This document shows, piece after piece, positions 32,818-45,675 of a stretch of 45,675 bases of DNA. Every line of letters starts with the position of its first letter. Position 1 is the first letter of the stretch. Source of the DNA: Rodentolepis nana (lineage: Eukaryota; Platyhelminthes; Cestoda; Cyclophyllidea; Hymenolepididae); NCBI GenBank assembly GCA_900617975.1, contig UZAE01000052.1:1-45675 (forward strand), read 5' to 3'. Made by a program: the position numbers and the translations under genes. The notes beneath the pieces were generated by a model, which was not told where the DNA came from, searched no databases, and saw nothing but the letters and a program-made list of their open reading frames with translations.

Positions 32818-35800
32818 GGCTTGTTACTTTATTTGATTCCCAATCACCCAAGCTCTAAGTTATGGGAAAATGAAATGAATACGGGCTAATCGAACTTGCT
32901 AGATTGAACTTTAGAAGTTGAATTTAAGCATTAAATCATTCATCCACTCCTCCCACTTAAGCTAATTTAAACGCATTCTAGCAAGTGGTTACATTACACT
33001 TTGCTTGAAAGTAATTTTTAGTAATTTTGATTTTGTGTCAGTTGGTGATGTCACTAATAATCATTTCTGTCAACCGAATCCTGTTTTATTCCCCTCTATC
33101 AAGTTAAAGGTGTTAATGAAAACAAGTTTGCTTTTATACTCAAAAATTTTCCCCATTTTCACATTTATACAAATACAGCCATTGTACCAAATGACAAAAT
33201 CGCCGCGGTAGTAATTAGCCACCTGTCACTATTATACTCCCCCTTCCTGTCTCTGTCTGGAATGCAAATATAGCGGTTAGGGCATCCAACTGCGGTAGGT
33301 TATCTGCCCTCAAAGCCAACTAATGATAAAATCGATATTTCAGCTGAGTTAAGAATAGATAGGGGGGGGGGGAGCTAGTGTAAACTGACTGACTGTCGGA
33401 AACTTTGCGCAAGTGGACGCATGCTGAGACGGATGAAAAAATCATTCTTTTAAATAGTAATGAATGGCCTCGTACTTTATTTAAGTAATTTCCTAATTCT
33501 TACTTGGGATAACAATCATCGATGTAGTAATGCTTGAGCAGGTTAATATATTTGATTGCTTGAGCATTTTTTTCAAATAAAGATAAGAAAATATCGAATA
33601 AGCTCGCAACTGGTCACGTTTTTTACATTATCCATTTGCTTGTTTAATTACTGCATTCAACATCAAGATAATTCTCGGAGTGTGCTTAATGAATTATTTT
33701 GGACAAATCAGCATCATTCAAGAATCCTTGACGAAAACTCCCTAACTTAATACACATCTCTTAACCAGTAATGAATGCGTATTCAGGAGTACTATGTACT
33801 GAACTTTAAGGTTTGCAGTGATGGCAAATAGAACTTAAGTTGCCTCGTAAAGGGAAATAGTGAAGAAAAAGCGTCTTAACTCCATTATAGAATGTGCTTA
33901 AGATAATTGATTTGGATGAAGGCAAAATATTCGGAAACCAGCCTTATGAGCAAATCACATTTTATCTATTGTTGTTCGCTTGGTCACCCAGATTACTGGA
34001 CACGAACTGGGGAGCACTGCTCTTGTGGCCTCTTACTCGGTATGCCTGTATGCTGATTGTTGCCCTTAATGAAACTTGCTACCTTCTTTGACTGACTTCT
34101 ATAAATACATAATTGGGAAAAATTGTTCATAATTCATAGCTAGACATAGTTAAAAAGATATCAACGTTTATTGCCTAGTGTAACATAACTTTCGGTGAGG
34201 AATTAATGCATATCCAAGGCATTTCAGACACGACAGGAGAGAGACGTGCGCATTTCTAAAGATCTATGATCCTGATAAGCAGTAAAAGCCTGAGATCACG
34301 TTTGAAATAAAATATCATCTCTAATTCTCAAATTCGTTTTATGTTGCTTTTTGTTGTAATCCTTTGCTTTGAAGAATAGGATTTTATTTAGCGATATGGT
34401 TTGCCCACTTGCAAACCAAAGTAGCGGGTAAAAACGCATGTTTTTTTTATTTCAAGCTAATGAGATAGTGTTTTTTTGCGTTCAATAGCGTTAAATCCCT
34501 CTGCAACTGAAAGGAACTGCATGAAATTGGGCAGGAATTTTTATGAACAACAAAAGTGTCACATCTGTTGTACTTTCTTCAGTTAATTTGCATTAAATGA
34601 AGTGGAAGTTTGCTAGCGGTAGGTAGATGGCCAAATTACAAATTCACTTCATGACTGTCGCCTTCCCTCCCCCCCCCCCCCCCCCCACCTTGGTGAGTGA
34701 TAAATTAATCAGTCACCATTGCCTCCCTCTTTGACAAATTAAGCTAATATTCACGCACTTTTTTGTGCAAATGGATTTTAAGTGTCTCTGATTTTTTATT
34801 CAAATTCTGCACATGTCATCTGTCATGAAGACCTCGTAAATGGCATGACTATTCTCGAAAGATACGGGCTCTACTACTCTAGATTCATATTATAAGTGAT
34901 TTGATTTTAACTTTGGTCAGAATGCGTGTTTCCCTATCACTACGATAAGGAATTCTTAACCCAAATGTATTGGAATGGTTCTTCCAATTATTATATGATA
35001 TTATATCATTTAAGCTTCTATGTTTTGCTTCTCATCGGATAGTTGCAGGTACTAAAGAAGAGAACAGTAAAAAAGTGTGCATTAAAATTTAAAAAAAAAT
35101 ACATTGTTCACCGCCTGCCAGATGTTTAATTAAGATCATTTGACCACAGCGTAGACTGTAAACTCTCCACCTCCTCAAAGTGCCAAAACTTCGAGTCAAA
35201 CGTACTTTGTGCAAAGATTCTCTCGTCAATACGCGGTCCACGTTTCTAATTCAATTTAAAAATGAGGATTCGAGGTCTCTAGAATTGGAATTACTTCAGC
35301 TTACATAAATACAATTAAATATTTGCTCAAATGAATTGTTTAGGCGAGGTATAATTTGCTACTAGAATTACCTTTATTGAGGAAATCGAATTGGTTTGTG
35401 TATTTTGAAGATTTTGGGTCTGAAAAAAGTTAAGGTATCTGCCTAACCCCATTTGCGATTGATGCCACTTTAACCATAATCATTCATGGCTTTCATTTGG
35501 AAGTTTTCCTTCAGTTTAATCTCACTTATAAAGAAATTTATGTAGTACGAGTTGCCGATTTTGGTTTACAAAAGGAAGGTCTGTTTTTACGTACATATTT
35601 TGTAAACCTGGGTCTCACAGACCACTCTACTTTATCCTGACGGTGGAAGTGGGCGCATACTCACAGTTACCAGTTTCTAAATACCAAGTGGTGTTACAAT
35701 TCATACTAACTATTTTATAACTCATAGTAAAGTTGGAAGTTATTCAATATTTTACCTTGGAAAACCACTCATACTCCGGTTGTAGGATGGACCACTTAAG

Positions 35801-38175
35801 GACTAAATTTTGGAGATTCAGTGATATTTTAAAAATACAATTATGTGATTAATTGAGTATTAAGTCATTTCTTCGCATTTGTGGGGATTGATTTGCTTAC
35901 CCAATGGTTGTCTCATATTTTAAAAATCTAATTTCGTGATTCGTTCCCAGAGGTTCTCTTTCAGATATTTACCTTTTCCTTAGCCCTTTTCTGCCCAAGC
36001 TAAGTTCCGATTGGCCACAGCTTAATGAGGATTGGATACCTGTTAGTCATTTGTTTTCGCTCTCAATGAGAAAAAAATACTTAAAAGTCATTCATTTCCA
36101 ATTAATTACTCATCAGGTCGTAAATTTTGTGATTATATACTTGAGGTTATCACATACCAAGCGTCAAAGAGGGGAAGGAGATAAATTTCTGTGCGCTTGT
36201 TACTATGGCGCGGGATGACCTTTTAAGGATAACAAAAGTAGTTATCCCTCTTCACATGCCTATAGGATTGTCATAAGTGTATGTCTCTATCCAGAAACGA
36301 AGGAAAAAATTCGTCTCAGTTATTTGCTGGACTCTAGAATATATCATCGGTTTGGAAATAGCAAATTATTAAAACAATCTTAATTTAGTTGCAGTATATT
36401 AATCTCCTATCAGCAGATAATTTTTGAAAATCAAACTCATTTACATTAAAGTAATCTTAATTTCAAATTTTTAAATTGATAGATTTGCTTTCCAGGATTA
36501 ATTTCACGTTGTGGTTTTTATTAGCAAATGTTCCATTTGTTTTGATTTATATTTAATAAAGATGTTGCAGTGAAACTGTAATTTATCAGCATCTTTGTTC
36601 ATGATCACCGGAATAACCTCCCAAAATGTTTGATTTTCGGATGTGGAAAAGAAGAAGCCCTAGAGGTCAAACAATGTTCCACTGTTCTGAAAATTAGTGT
36701 ACTTGTGTGAAATTGTCTACGAGATAACTGATTGGCGAATGCAAGTTTTTCGACGACGTTCTCCTTTGTACAGAAGTCCAAGATGAACTTAGAGATGAAC
36801 TTACTAGCAGACGGAATGTACTTCACTGAATGCACCGAAGGTACTTTAACTTTCAAGAAATTAGAAACGTGCTTCATTTTGTCTAAATTTGTCTCCTATA
36901 TGCAATCCTTAAATTAAGTGGGTCATTACCTTCTCTGCTTATTTTAAACCTTTTTTTAAAGAAATCCCCACTTAATAATATAATTATCCCAACTTCAGAA
37001 TATACAGCACATTTAATGGAAATTTAATTCGGACTATAATTTGCCATGCACTTTTTAATTTATTTTAGGCCTCGTCATTGATAGTTGGAAGTGCAGAGAA
37101 AATCCAATGTCAGTTTTTTTGGGACCATCTAATTGACGATTTCTTTCCGTATCCGTTTCTGATAGCAAGTAGCCGCCCTCTCCTCTTGCCCTTTTTCTAA
37201 CTAATTTCCGTTCCGAGTGAGAAAAAAAAACAAATAAAATTTTCTGCCGGTAAAGCAAAATGTTCCCGGCCTCTCTCACACCTAGAACTCCAATTTAATT
37301 TAAAGCCAAGATGGGGATTTTGTAGCGTCAGACAAACAAGGCTCAGTGAGTGGGCACTCCTTCCGGCTTTACTTTTTGTCCCCACCGGGGGAAAATTTTT
37401 GGGGGTTGCATTAAGAGCCAAAACATCGCTTCCCCCCCCCCCCCCTTCCCCCCTCCCCAACACTCCCATTGTTGGCGGCTCACCGTGACTTCTCAACTAA
37501 TTGATGAAGAAGTCGAGACTGGGCGTTTCTAGTGTTCTAATCACTTGAAGATTCTCCTTCGCGTTATATTGTTATTGTTTACAGCCGAATGATGAACTAT
37601 TTACACTTCTGCTTCTATTGTTTCCTCTGCAAACAAAACTGGATTTAAGAGATTGAAAACAAATGTTCTTACCAGTTACCTTCTTATCGGAATTCAGTTC
37701 TTGCAGTCATGTCATCGTGAGCAGTGAAATTTCTGCATTTTTTTGGTACATCACATTCAAGATCTCGTTAAGCTGTCGAATGCAACAAAATCAGTGATGG
37801 ATCGTTGCCTGGGCTAATGCACAGTCTGTCTTGAACTCTTGTACACAACTTAAGGTCAAGGTATTCAGAAAAACTCATTTACCCTCTCTGTATTGATTTT
37901 CACTTATCACAATAAGTGGATTAATTAACCTTGGCAATTTCAGTTTATTTAACACTAAATGTTCTTAAAAATGCTACTCTGTTATTGATTCAGTGGGGAT
38001 CCAATATGGAGAATAACCAAACATGCTATTTACTTTTGTTTAAGTTGGTCGGGGCAATACCGAGTTCTCAATCAAATTGTTCTCTGTTTAAAATGAATGC
38101 TATATATTGTTTCACTACAATATGCCGATGATGATTTACAATCGATTTTGGTCGTATAACATAGATCGGCGTTTT
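32818..38175. other. No supported gene
   Basis: Long AT-rich stretch with no exon I can defend on either strand. It contains a degenerate tRNA-like piece at 33268-33300 (GCGGTTAGGGCATCCAACTG), an eleven-G run (33362-33372), an eighteen-C run (34669-34686) and a fourteen-C run (37432-37445). The region around 36600-36900 is open in several frames on both strands but gives no recognisable protein. A 48-nt protein-like segment between an acceptor at 33993 and a GT at 34042 (ITGHELGSTALVASYS) is too short to call. Confidence 0.4.
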
Positions 38176-38445
38176 GATAGTTATCATTAACCCTTTAGTG
38201 GACTTCAGGCTCCACAGAGGGGAAGGAACATCGGAGTGGAAAAAGTCGAGAGGGGGGTGGAGTAGAAGAGAAAAACTCAAAGGTAGAAAAAAGGTGAATG
38301 AGTACTGTGGAAGTGGTCGAATATGACATACAGTGGGGTCATGGTATTTTGAAGTCAGAAGTCAACTGCCGGATTATAGACTTTTTGCCTTATGAGTATA
38401 CGTTGCCCAGGGTGTACCACGTGGAGGTAAGTCTATCGCACGCCC
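38176..38445 (-). repeat. SINE-like element, reverse copy lacking the tail (copy C)
   Basis: On the minus strand it runs from the head GGGCGTGCGATAGACTTACC (plus-strand end 38445) through the middle to CTAAAGGGTTAATGATAAC and then stops. The AATGGCAGG-type tail region present in copies A and B is missing. The internal inverted repeat is retained (near 38199 and 38352). The 108-codon open frame that starts at 38298 is largely a frame of this repeat. Confidence 0.85.
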
Positions 38446-39052
38446 GAATCAATCATTATTTTAATACAATGCATAAAGGCCTCGAATATAAACTCATAAT
38501 TTTAAAATCAAAAGTGAAATTTTGGAAATTTGTTCCATTTCATAAAATATCTTTAACGCTCTGTATTCCCTATTCTAAGTTTCATTATGAGCTAAAGGTC
38601 ATTGTTTTTAGAGAAATTCTTTGAATTGGCGTTTGTTCAGAATATTTAATGTGATCTATTGGGACGCTTCGTGTCAGTTAAGTTTAACCTAAATCGATTA
38701 AAGTATTTAACTTCGAACTAATTTCTTCCATTCATTTAAACAACATGGTAAGCCTTCATGACACCTGCTCATCAATAGTGGTCAAATAAACTGCAAACAA
38801 ATATAAATCGTCTACTTTGCCCACACTTTGCTATGACATTTTTTCTATTGCGCCGTCAAGTGAGAAGTATCAGCGGGATACCGGCAATGACAACCCGCAC
38901 ACACACAAACTAATCCCATCTTTGCAGCCTTCTTTTTCTCCCTGTGTTTCCACCTAACTGACGGTTTCCAGTTTTAAGTTTTGTTTTACCGCAAAAATTA
39001 ACTCATCTGGGTTGGCCACCAAACAGCTGTTTGCTATTCAGGTACTTCTACC

Positions 39053-39071
39053 ACCTACCTACCTACCTACC
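39053..39071. repeat. (ACCT)n microsatellite
   Basis: Nearly five perfect units of a CTAC/ACCT tetranucleotide repeat. Confidence 0.9.
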
Positions 39072-40371
39072 ACAATCATGACGATCTAGTCTCTTTATTG
39101 GACCAAGCAACCATTTTTTTCACTTTTCTCACTAAAAAAACTAGCGGTTTTGTTTTTTCCTTATTTTTTGTCAGCAATTGATATCGACAGTTGAATATTT
39201 CCCTAACCAATGCATTAAATTTTTATTTAAAACCCACAAATACAAATGAAAATAGCGTAGTTTACAAATAGATGTTGGAATTGTGTCCGGACATGGTGAT
39301 GGAAGTAACTATGTACACCTTTACCTTATTGGACAAATAGTTCAACATTATTTGTGTTCAATCAATATAATTTAATCGTCAAAGGCAGAAATGTCCAACT
39401 CCAACGTAGGTAGAGACTAAGCCAGACATTGCACTGCATTGCATGCTACTTATCTTCGATCAAAGTTTGGAGACTGCCAAAGCAATTACTGAAATTTATG
39501 TTCATGTGCCTACAGTCCGTCTGTGTCAATTTTTTTAACTGATCTAAATTGGCCAATAGAAACTTAAATATTGCTACAAAATCATAACGACGTATTAAAA
39601 TCACTGCTTCAATCTTATTCTCAATTTTCGCAGAAACTCGGGTGGCCATGTTTGCGGAACAAGGAGAAATTGAATAGGATGAGAATGTGGATGACTAAAT
39701 AGTATAACAAATTGGACAGTTGTAACATGAATATTTCGTTGTTATCACGACTAACTTTTTTCTTTTTTGGCCGAATTGTTACTGGGGAAGAGGAATGTAT
39801 CGTTTACGAACGTGTTAGTGGGAAATCTATTTCAATCGTAGAAGCTTCCTAACTAGCCACAAATGCCAAAGGGAATAAGTATACACAGAATTAGGTGAAA
39901 CTATTCATTTTCTTCACATCATCTCTATCAGTTATGCTAAACTATAATTAATAAAAGTGTAGATTCTCACTTTCATTTTATTTAAAAAGCCAATTAGCTA
40001 CTTCAATCTCTTGGTTAGACTTGACCCTGATAAAAGAATTTTTATGCATTTTGACTAGTGTATTTAGAATAATCCATTAAGAATGGCTTAAACTGCGCTA
40101 AACAGTTTCAGCCGAAATTTATTGTTATCGCATATTAAGAAGACTAAAAATCAATATTGACTTACCGAAAATACAGTAATTAAATTAAGAGATGCTGACA
40201 CATCCTCTATATTTGCCTCGTCCCACTTAAACTCAACCTTTCTAGGTCCACGAAGTTTACTCAATGAGAAAATTCAGCTAACAGTGAATAATAATGTAGA
40301 AACATATTTATTTCAAAAATTGAAAAAATGGAAAAACAGTTGGAAGAGTTTGCAAATGATGCCTGAAATTT

Positions 40372-40411
40372 TTTTTCAAATGGCAGGCTTTATTATATTT
40401 ATCATCAGCAC
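40372..40411 (-). repeat. Tail fragment of the SINE-like repeat (copy G)
   Basis: TTTCAAATGGCAGGCTTTAT followed by ATTTATCATCAGC matches the reverse complement of the extreme 3' end of copies A and B. It is a severely 5'-truncated insertion or a remnant. Confidence 0.55.
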
Positions 40412-43400
40412 TGCCTGAAATTATACTATCTGCTATCTAACCCGTAATTTGCAAATAAATGGCACTTTAATGTGGCTTTATAAAACACTCCTTTTCATAT
40501 TTTTACCCCTGATAAGTACAAATGTATTTAAATTTTATGAGACCAAGCAGTTTTGAGTTATACATGTCTCTATTATTATGAATTTATTTATGTATTCATT
40601 AGAAACTGTTTCTATAAATCTCATCATTATGTGGTTCAGTTAGCCAATCACATATTTTTCAAAAGTTAGACCATGTTTCTTAGACGATTTTCATTGCAAT
40701 GACTTTGACTTGTAAACAATTAATTAAAATAACATAATTAATACAATTATCTCATTCGGGCATATACACCACTCTTCATTTTCCGTAGCCTCGAAATTAT
40801 AATTATTCTAAGTTCAAGACTACTCTGCGAAATGAAGAAAAAAGCATTTTTATGGGAACTAATTTCAGAACAAAGTGTAGCAAGTTGAAGTTTGGAAAAC
40901 TCATCAGGGTGAAGAATGGCTATATGACCCTCGAAAGCCTCTCGCTTCAACCTTCTAGAATTTGTAAACTATACATTCTTTTGTATAAATGTTTAAAAGG
41001 CTCAAGAAAATAAGATTGATTATAGATTTTTAATTTATCAATATTTAACTAACAATCTAATCCGATCGTCTTCTCTTTCTAGCGTGTTTCTTAGTTGACA
41101 TCTTGTTGCATGCTAATAACCACTACCTACCACAAGGATATTTTACCAAATATTTTTTCTTTGGCTTTTTGAGAGCTAATTCCTTCTAGCAAGACGATGA
41201 TGGTTTCTGGTTTCTAGTTAGTTTTGCTCCAAGCATTCTTAGATCTTTGCGATAAGCAGTAACAGTTGTCAAAGGCAAACACCCCTGATAACTGCCACCC
41301 AGTTTTAAAGATGGTTACTGGTATACCTATTGTGAAATGTTTCATGAATAAACGTCTTTCTCGATGAGTTTTTGATAATTCAGTGTTATTTTACTCTGAT
41401 GTAACACTTAGCTTCACATAAAGCTGTCTAATAATAAATATTCCACAATTGACCTATTTCCAGTAATTTTATCCAACTTGATCGGAATTGGCTCTGTTAA
41501 GGTAAACACAATTTGAACTGGTTTCAAACTTGTAAATATTAGGTTATACCCGATAAACGCCCCGCTTAAATGGGGAGGGGGTGGTGCAAGCACCCATTCT
41601 TTAAACTCGAACAATTACAGATTTAAGCTTGGTTTGGTATCGTGAAATCCTTGATCGAAAAGCTAAAAATGGAGTCAAATTATCTTTTTTGAAAATCAGG
41701 ACAATTGTCCCTAGTTGACTTTAAATGATCAATGCTGAGGATGAAGAGACAAAGATCGCAAATGAAATGTCAAGAAGTATCTTCGCTTTCCAAGAAAAGG
41801 ATGTTTCATCTTCCTTCCTTAAGGTCATCCACCTTTATGTTTAACTAACATTTATAATACCAACATTAAGTGAAGATTTTCGATTAAATGAACTTAACAA
41901 ATATTAATGATTAGATAGTCAAATTGAGTAATCGATGATCGAATATTTATTTACGAACAATCAACGAGAAAAGATTATTCCTTTTGTAAGGATTTCAAGT
42001 TATCCACAAGAGCACGGCTATTAAGGTTGATCCAAAAAAAGTGAAATTCGCAAGAAAGTGAACAATGCTTTTTACTAACGACGGAATCAGTATATAAACC
42101 ACAGAAGCCCTCAATCGCCAATTAATAGTCCTTTAGTTATCTATTCAATTTTGCTCGATTTTATCTAATAATTAAAGTTTGTAGTGTATATTGCCCATTC
42201 GATCAGTCACGGTATTTTCTTGAATTGGTTTTCTAGAATTCGTAGCCATGTTTTCAATCATCGATTGAATAAAATTGTGCTCCAACAGTCACCCTAAATC
42301 CTGGAATTTTTCGAGAAGCTTATTTTCAACTATTTCCATTGAGAGCAATTGGAATGGCCAGTTCTAACACTTATTCCTCCTCGTTAGACATTAATCACTG
42401 TTTAAATATTAAAGTAACCTACTGAAACCATTCAGTATGGAAACATTCCTTTTTTTTCTGGTCTTTGAGGAATTTTGATGGCTCCACCCTCCCCCCCCCC
42501 TAACCTCCTCCTCCCGTTTTTTCTCCATAAATAGTAAAAACAGATGTTTTTTATCCCTCCTACCTACCGCATAGTCATTTGGCGGCTTTTCTTGCCATTT
42601 TTTGGATATTTTCGTCCGTTTCGGAGGGGGGTGGAGAGAGGAGGGGGGTACGGTAACCAAAATTTAGTTTTGATAAAGATTTCGTTTTGTTAACATTTTT
42701 GTCTTTTTTTAATGAAAACATTCAATCGGCAGGCAATAACAAGGAATCTGTTTTCAAATATGCTGTTATTTTCACTTGATATTGAATTATGTATTTATTG
42801 TAATAGTACAAATATTGTTTGCAAAATACACCATTTAATTGAATAAGAACAAAGTTTATTGATTTTATTCTAGCATACTGACTCTATACCTTCTTTAACT
42901 ATCAATAAACAGATAACCGTTTTATCATACCTCATTTTCACCGACAGATCACAATCCAAATTCCACCTGCTTAGCACTGGAGTCTCTCTCTTTCCTCCTC
43001 CGTCTTCTCTCCCCCGTTTATTTTCAATTACCCAATAACAACGCTGTGCTAACTTCTCACTTTGAGAAGCCTGCTGCTATTTGTACTTTTAAGGGGGGGG
43101 GGGGCTGATGGCAATATGTCTTCGAACTTTCCCTAACATCAGTTATAGTTGTACCTTTTCCAAATTGTTCTCCGCTAAATTCCTAGATGTGCTTTTTCCA
43201 ATAAGATTTTGACTATTCCGAGTCTCTCCTAACAACAGATAATTATGGTACCATTTAAAATTATCTAGATTGCCCCCCTATTAGTAATCAACTGCTAATT
43301 GATATCCAGATATGGTTTAAATACAATACGAAGACAATGAATGAGGGTTAGACGGTCGTTTAAAAGACTGCTTGATTTGGAACGACAAGATCAATTCGTT

Positions 43401-44942
43401 GACAAGGCGAAATTTTATAGCCACTGATCACTTGAATATTTCTGTCAAAATAGCCTCCAATTCTTGTGATTGCTCCCAAATTATAAAAAGAAAAGTTTAA
43501 ACAGAATTCATTAAAATAAGAAGGTTTGAACTAAAGTGATTATTTTTACTTTTCACTATTCAAAGTTAAATTTAACCAGAAATAGAATGCGTTTTAATGG
43601 ACTTCTAAAAACCACACCAAAAAATTAAAGCTGAAACCTCAATTTTCAAGTTTTGACATAAACCAGTATGCTAGAACGTTCGCTTCCACAACTGAAAAGG
43701 TCGTCTACTTATAACCTGATTCATTGATCCGGGTTTTGTCCTTTGCTCCCGAAATCGGCCACCTCATAACAGCTGACGAGACTAACTACCTACCGCGTCG
43801 GTTGTCAAGACCTAATCTAATTTAATAAATGTATACTTTTGCCCAGAGTATGGGAGGGAAAAGGGCCAAACAGCTGTCAACGCAGAAGTAAATACCCAAA
43901 GTAGAGAAAAACTGGAGTTTTTTCAGTTTCACTGTCATTTCTACTTAGAGACAAACCACAGATTTGACAAAAAATATATTGTTCAATGCGTCTTTTTAAA
44001 TTGTCAAGTACGGAACGTTTGTTCAGTTGTGAGTCAATGACTGATCGAATTTTGTTTATTTAAAGAATGCATGTGAAGCAGCATTAGTTTCCCCCATTCT
44101 CTTCATTGGTGTTAGCAAAGCAGCTAGATGAGGAGGTCGTAAGGGTATAATAACACTGGCGACCCTTCGGCTTGCAGTAAATTAATTTCGCCGTAATAGA
44201 ATAACCTGATTGAATTCAATTATGTTACCTTAACGTTTTCACAATAGAAGTAATTATATAAATTCTAAAGCCCGTTTGTGATAGCGCATTCTATTGGTTG
44301 TCTTGGATAGAGGAATAGCGTCATGAAGCCTCTCAGATGTGGAACTAAAATTCCGTCGTCTTTCTTAGCTGGATTTAATCATTGCGATTAGTGTGTACCG
44401 ATGAGCATGGAATCTGTGACCTCTAGATGCACAGATGTGCACATTAACCTCTTACCCACCTACCAACTGTAATATTGATATAAATGGTGCATCAAAGCGC
44501 GTTTTTAATAAAAAATATTGCCCTGGCGTTTGAGTTTTCTTCGTGCTGTCTATTAACACGAAATGTTGGCCATTCAAAGTGTCATATATGAAATATCTGA
44601 ACTCGAACAAATGATGGAGTTACTGCTAATCAATTTTTAACGAATTAGTTAGCAAAGAATATTTTCAGTTATTGTTTGTTACTGGTACTCTAAAAATGGG
44701 CAAAGGTTATAAGACCAGTTCTTAAAAAATATATAGACTAGAAGATAGAGCAAGCTGTCCTGAGGGCGTGTCAAAGGGGGAAACCAAAGTTTTTTTGATT
44801 ACCCAAAAAAAGAGGTCACGGAAGACTGATGTCTCCCCACAGATAAGTAATTAAGGGGGTCATTGGTTGCCAAGATGGTGTCATATACCCCTTTTATGGC
44901 CCACTGAGAGCCACTTAAGTTCATTTTGGGGACAGCTTTTCG

Positions 44943-45113
44943 TTAACTGGGATGCGGAACAAAAATTACCGTCAACATATCTATAACGCCAAATTTCGAC
45001 AACCCAGAAGCCCATCTCGTGAAGCAGTGGTAGCATTATATCGTTGTATTGACAAAGGTGGAGTCAATACGCCAAGTGGATGCATTATCATTAATATACT
45101 ATATACTATAATA
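44943..45113 (+). other. Protein-like open segment, unassigned
   Basis: From about the ATG at 44951 a frame reads MRNKNYRQHIYNAKFRQPRS then PSREAVVALYRCIDKGGVNT and PSG before turning into AT-rich sequence and ending at a TAG in 45112-45120. Local G+C is raised and the composition is protein-like. The same bases contain AGCAGTGGTAGCATTATATC followed about 35 nt later by GGTGGAGTCAATAC, which loosely resembles a tRNA A-box/B-box pair. It may be an exon, a repeat relic with a tRNA-like head, or chance. Confidence 0.2.
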
Positions 45114-45608
45114 TACTAGAGATATTCGGCTCGTGGGTTTCAGAATTTAATAACAATTTCGTTCATGAATTGAAATCCTATATCAGTTAAGTCAGAAGCG
45201 ACATAGATTATGACTTTGTGAAGTTAACAAAGTTGTTCTAGTACAAATGACTCAAAGCAAGCAATGCTAGGAATAGATGTTTGATTATGTGTGAGTTTTA
45301 AATGATTTAAGGTAACTCTACTAGATGATAAAACGTCTATAGATGAGGCCCTTTGAGGCCCCATAACATTTGCCACAGTTTTAAGGAGTTGAAATTGCAC
45401 CTCAGTAAAATTTAACATACAAAAAGTCGGATAATTTTCGATTTGTAAAGCATTAGACCAGTCTCATTGATTAACCAATTTATCGTCATTTGGTTCTCAG
45501 CACTTTTCTAAAGTTTTTTCTTTTTATCTTAAGAGAGTTGGTTGAGTAATTGTTCATAGAACTAGCTAAATTAATTTATCTTATTACAAGGCCATCAATA
45601 TTCCTAAG

Positions 45609-45675
45609 TTTATTTCAAATGCCAGGCGTTATGATAGGTATAATTAGCCCTTTAGTTGACTTCGGGCTTCACAGA
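45609..45675 (-). repeat. SINE-like fragment running off the window edge (copy F)
   Basis: TATTTCAAATGCCAGGCG, then ATTAGCCCTTTAGTTGAC and CTTCGGGCTTCACAG match the reverse complement of the tail half of the family. The copy continues beyond the end of the window, so its full length is unknown. Confidence 0.8.

Larger units (their letters stand above)
38446..44770. other. No supported gene
   Basis: AT-rich stretch with no recognised exon. It holds a (CTAC)n microsatellite, a small SINE-like tail fragment, a ten-C run at 42491-42500 and a twelve-G run at 43093-43104. Purine/pyrimidine-rich patches around 42480-42660 give shadow open frames only. Confidence 0.45.

Noticed and set aside
33268..33300. 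tRNA gene
   Set aside because: Only a D-arm/A-box-like stretch is present. There is no anticodon arm, B box or closing acceptor stem.
36605..36917. Overlapping protein-like frames on both strands
   Set aside because: Several frames are open over the same bases and none shows a family motif or a convincing pair of splice sites.
38298..38624. 108-codon plus-strand open frame
   Set aside because: Its first half is the reverse strand of SINE-like copy C and its second half is AT-rich flank.
1..45675. CRISPR arrays, operons, phage or bacterial mobile elements
   Set aside because: Intron-exon structure and animal protein families show this is eukaryotic nuclear DNA, and no regularly spaced direct repeats were seen.

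Overview
The window is animal nuclear DNA: AT-rich (roughly one third G+C by eye), with a few short exons flanked by GT...AG introns and long stretches without recognisable genes. The protein matches are animal-specific: a myosin phosphatase targeting subunit and an NMDA-type glutamate receptor subunit. Very short introns (38, 74, 89 and 108 nt) mixed with introns of 1 to 5 kb resemble the mixed intron sizes known from parasitic flatworms. A platyhelminth, perhaps a tapeworm, is my best guess, but it is inference only.

Region 1 (1-9.35 kb, plus strand) is the 3' end of a PPP1R12/MYPT-like gene. Four exons, all joined in phase 0, encode a Ser/Thr-rich linker, a short basic segment, a coiled coil and a terminal leucine zipper with four heptad leucines. 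An AATAAA lies about 240 nt after the stop. The ankyrin-repeat and PP1-binding part would lie upstream of the window.

Region 2 (10.5-20.2 kb, plus strand) is the 5' part of a GluN1-like (GRIN1) NMDA receptor gene. Eight exons with compatible phases encode a signal peptide, the whole amino-terminal (LIVBP-like) domain, an unusually long basic/proline-rich linker with two cysteines, and the first strand of the ligand-binding domain (about 502 residues). I could not find the rest of the ligand-binding domain or any of the pore or transmembrane helices. The next coding-like block is a 60-residue terminal exon at 25.69-25.87 kb with its own AATAAA. It can be joined to exon 8 in frame, which would give a soluble, channel-less product. 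The alternative is that the channel exons lie outside the window, were missed, or are missing from the assembly.

Region 3 (26-45.7 kb) has no gene I can name. It holds weak exon candidates (27.26-27.49 kb minus, 32.74-32.82 kb plus, 44.94-45.11 kb plus), a possible 0.2-kb TTAA-flanked MITE, degenerate tRNA-like pieces and simple repeats.

A dispersed SINE-like family of about 320-345 bp runs through the window. Two near-complete copies (12766-13111 and 26630-26949) have a G-rich head, an A/T-rich tail and clear target-site duplications. One nearly complete reverse copy and five fragments are also present. The window also has at least fourteen runs of nine or more G or C, striking in such AT-rich DNA.
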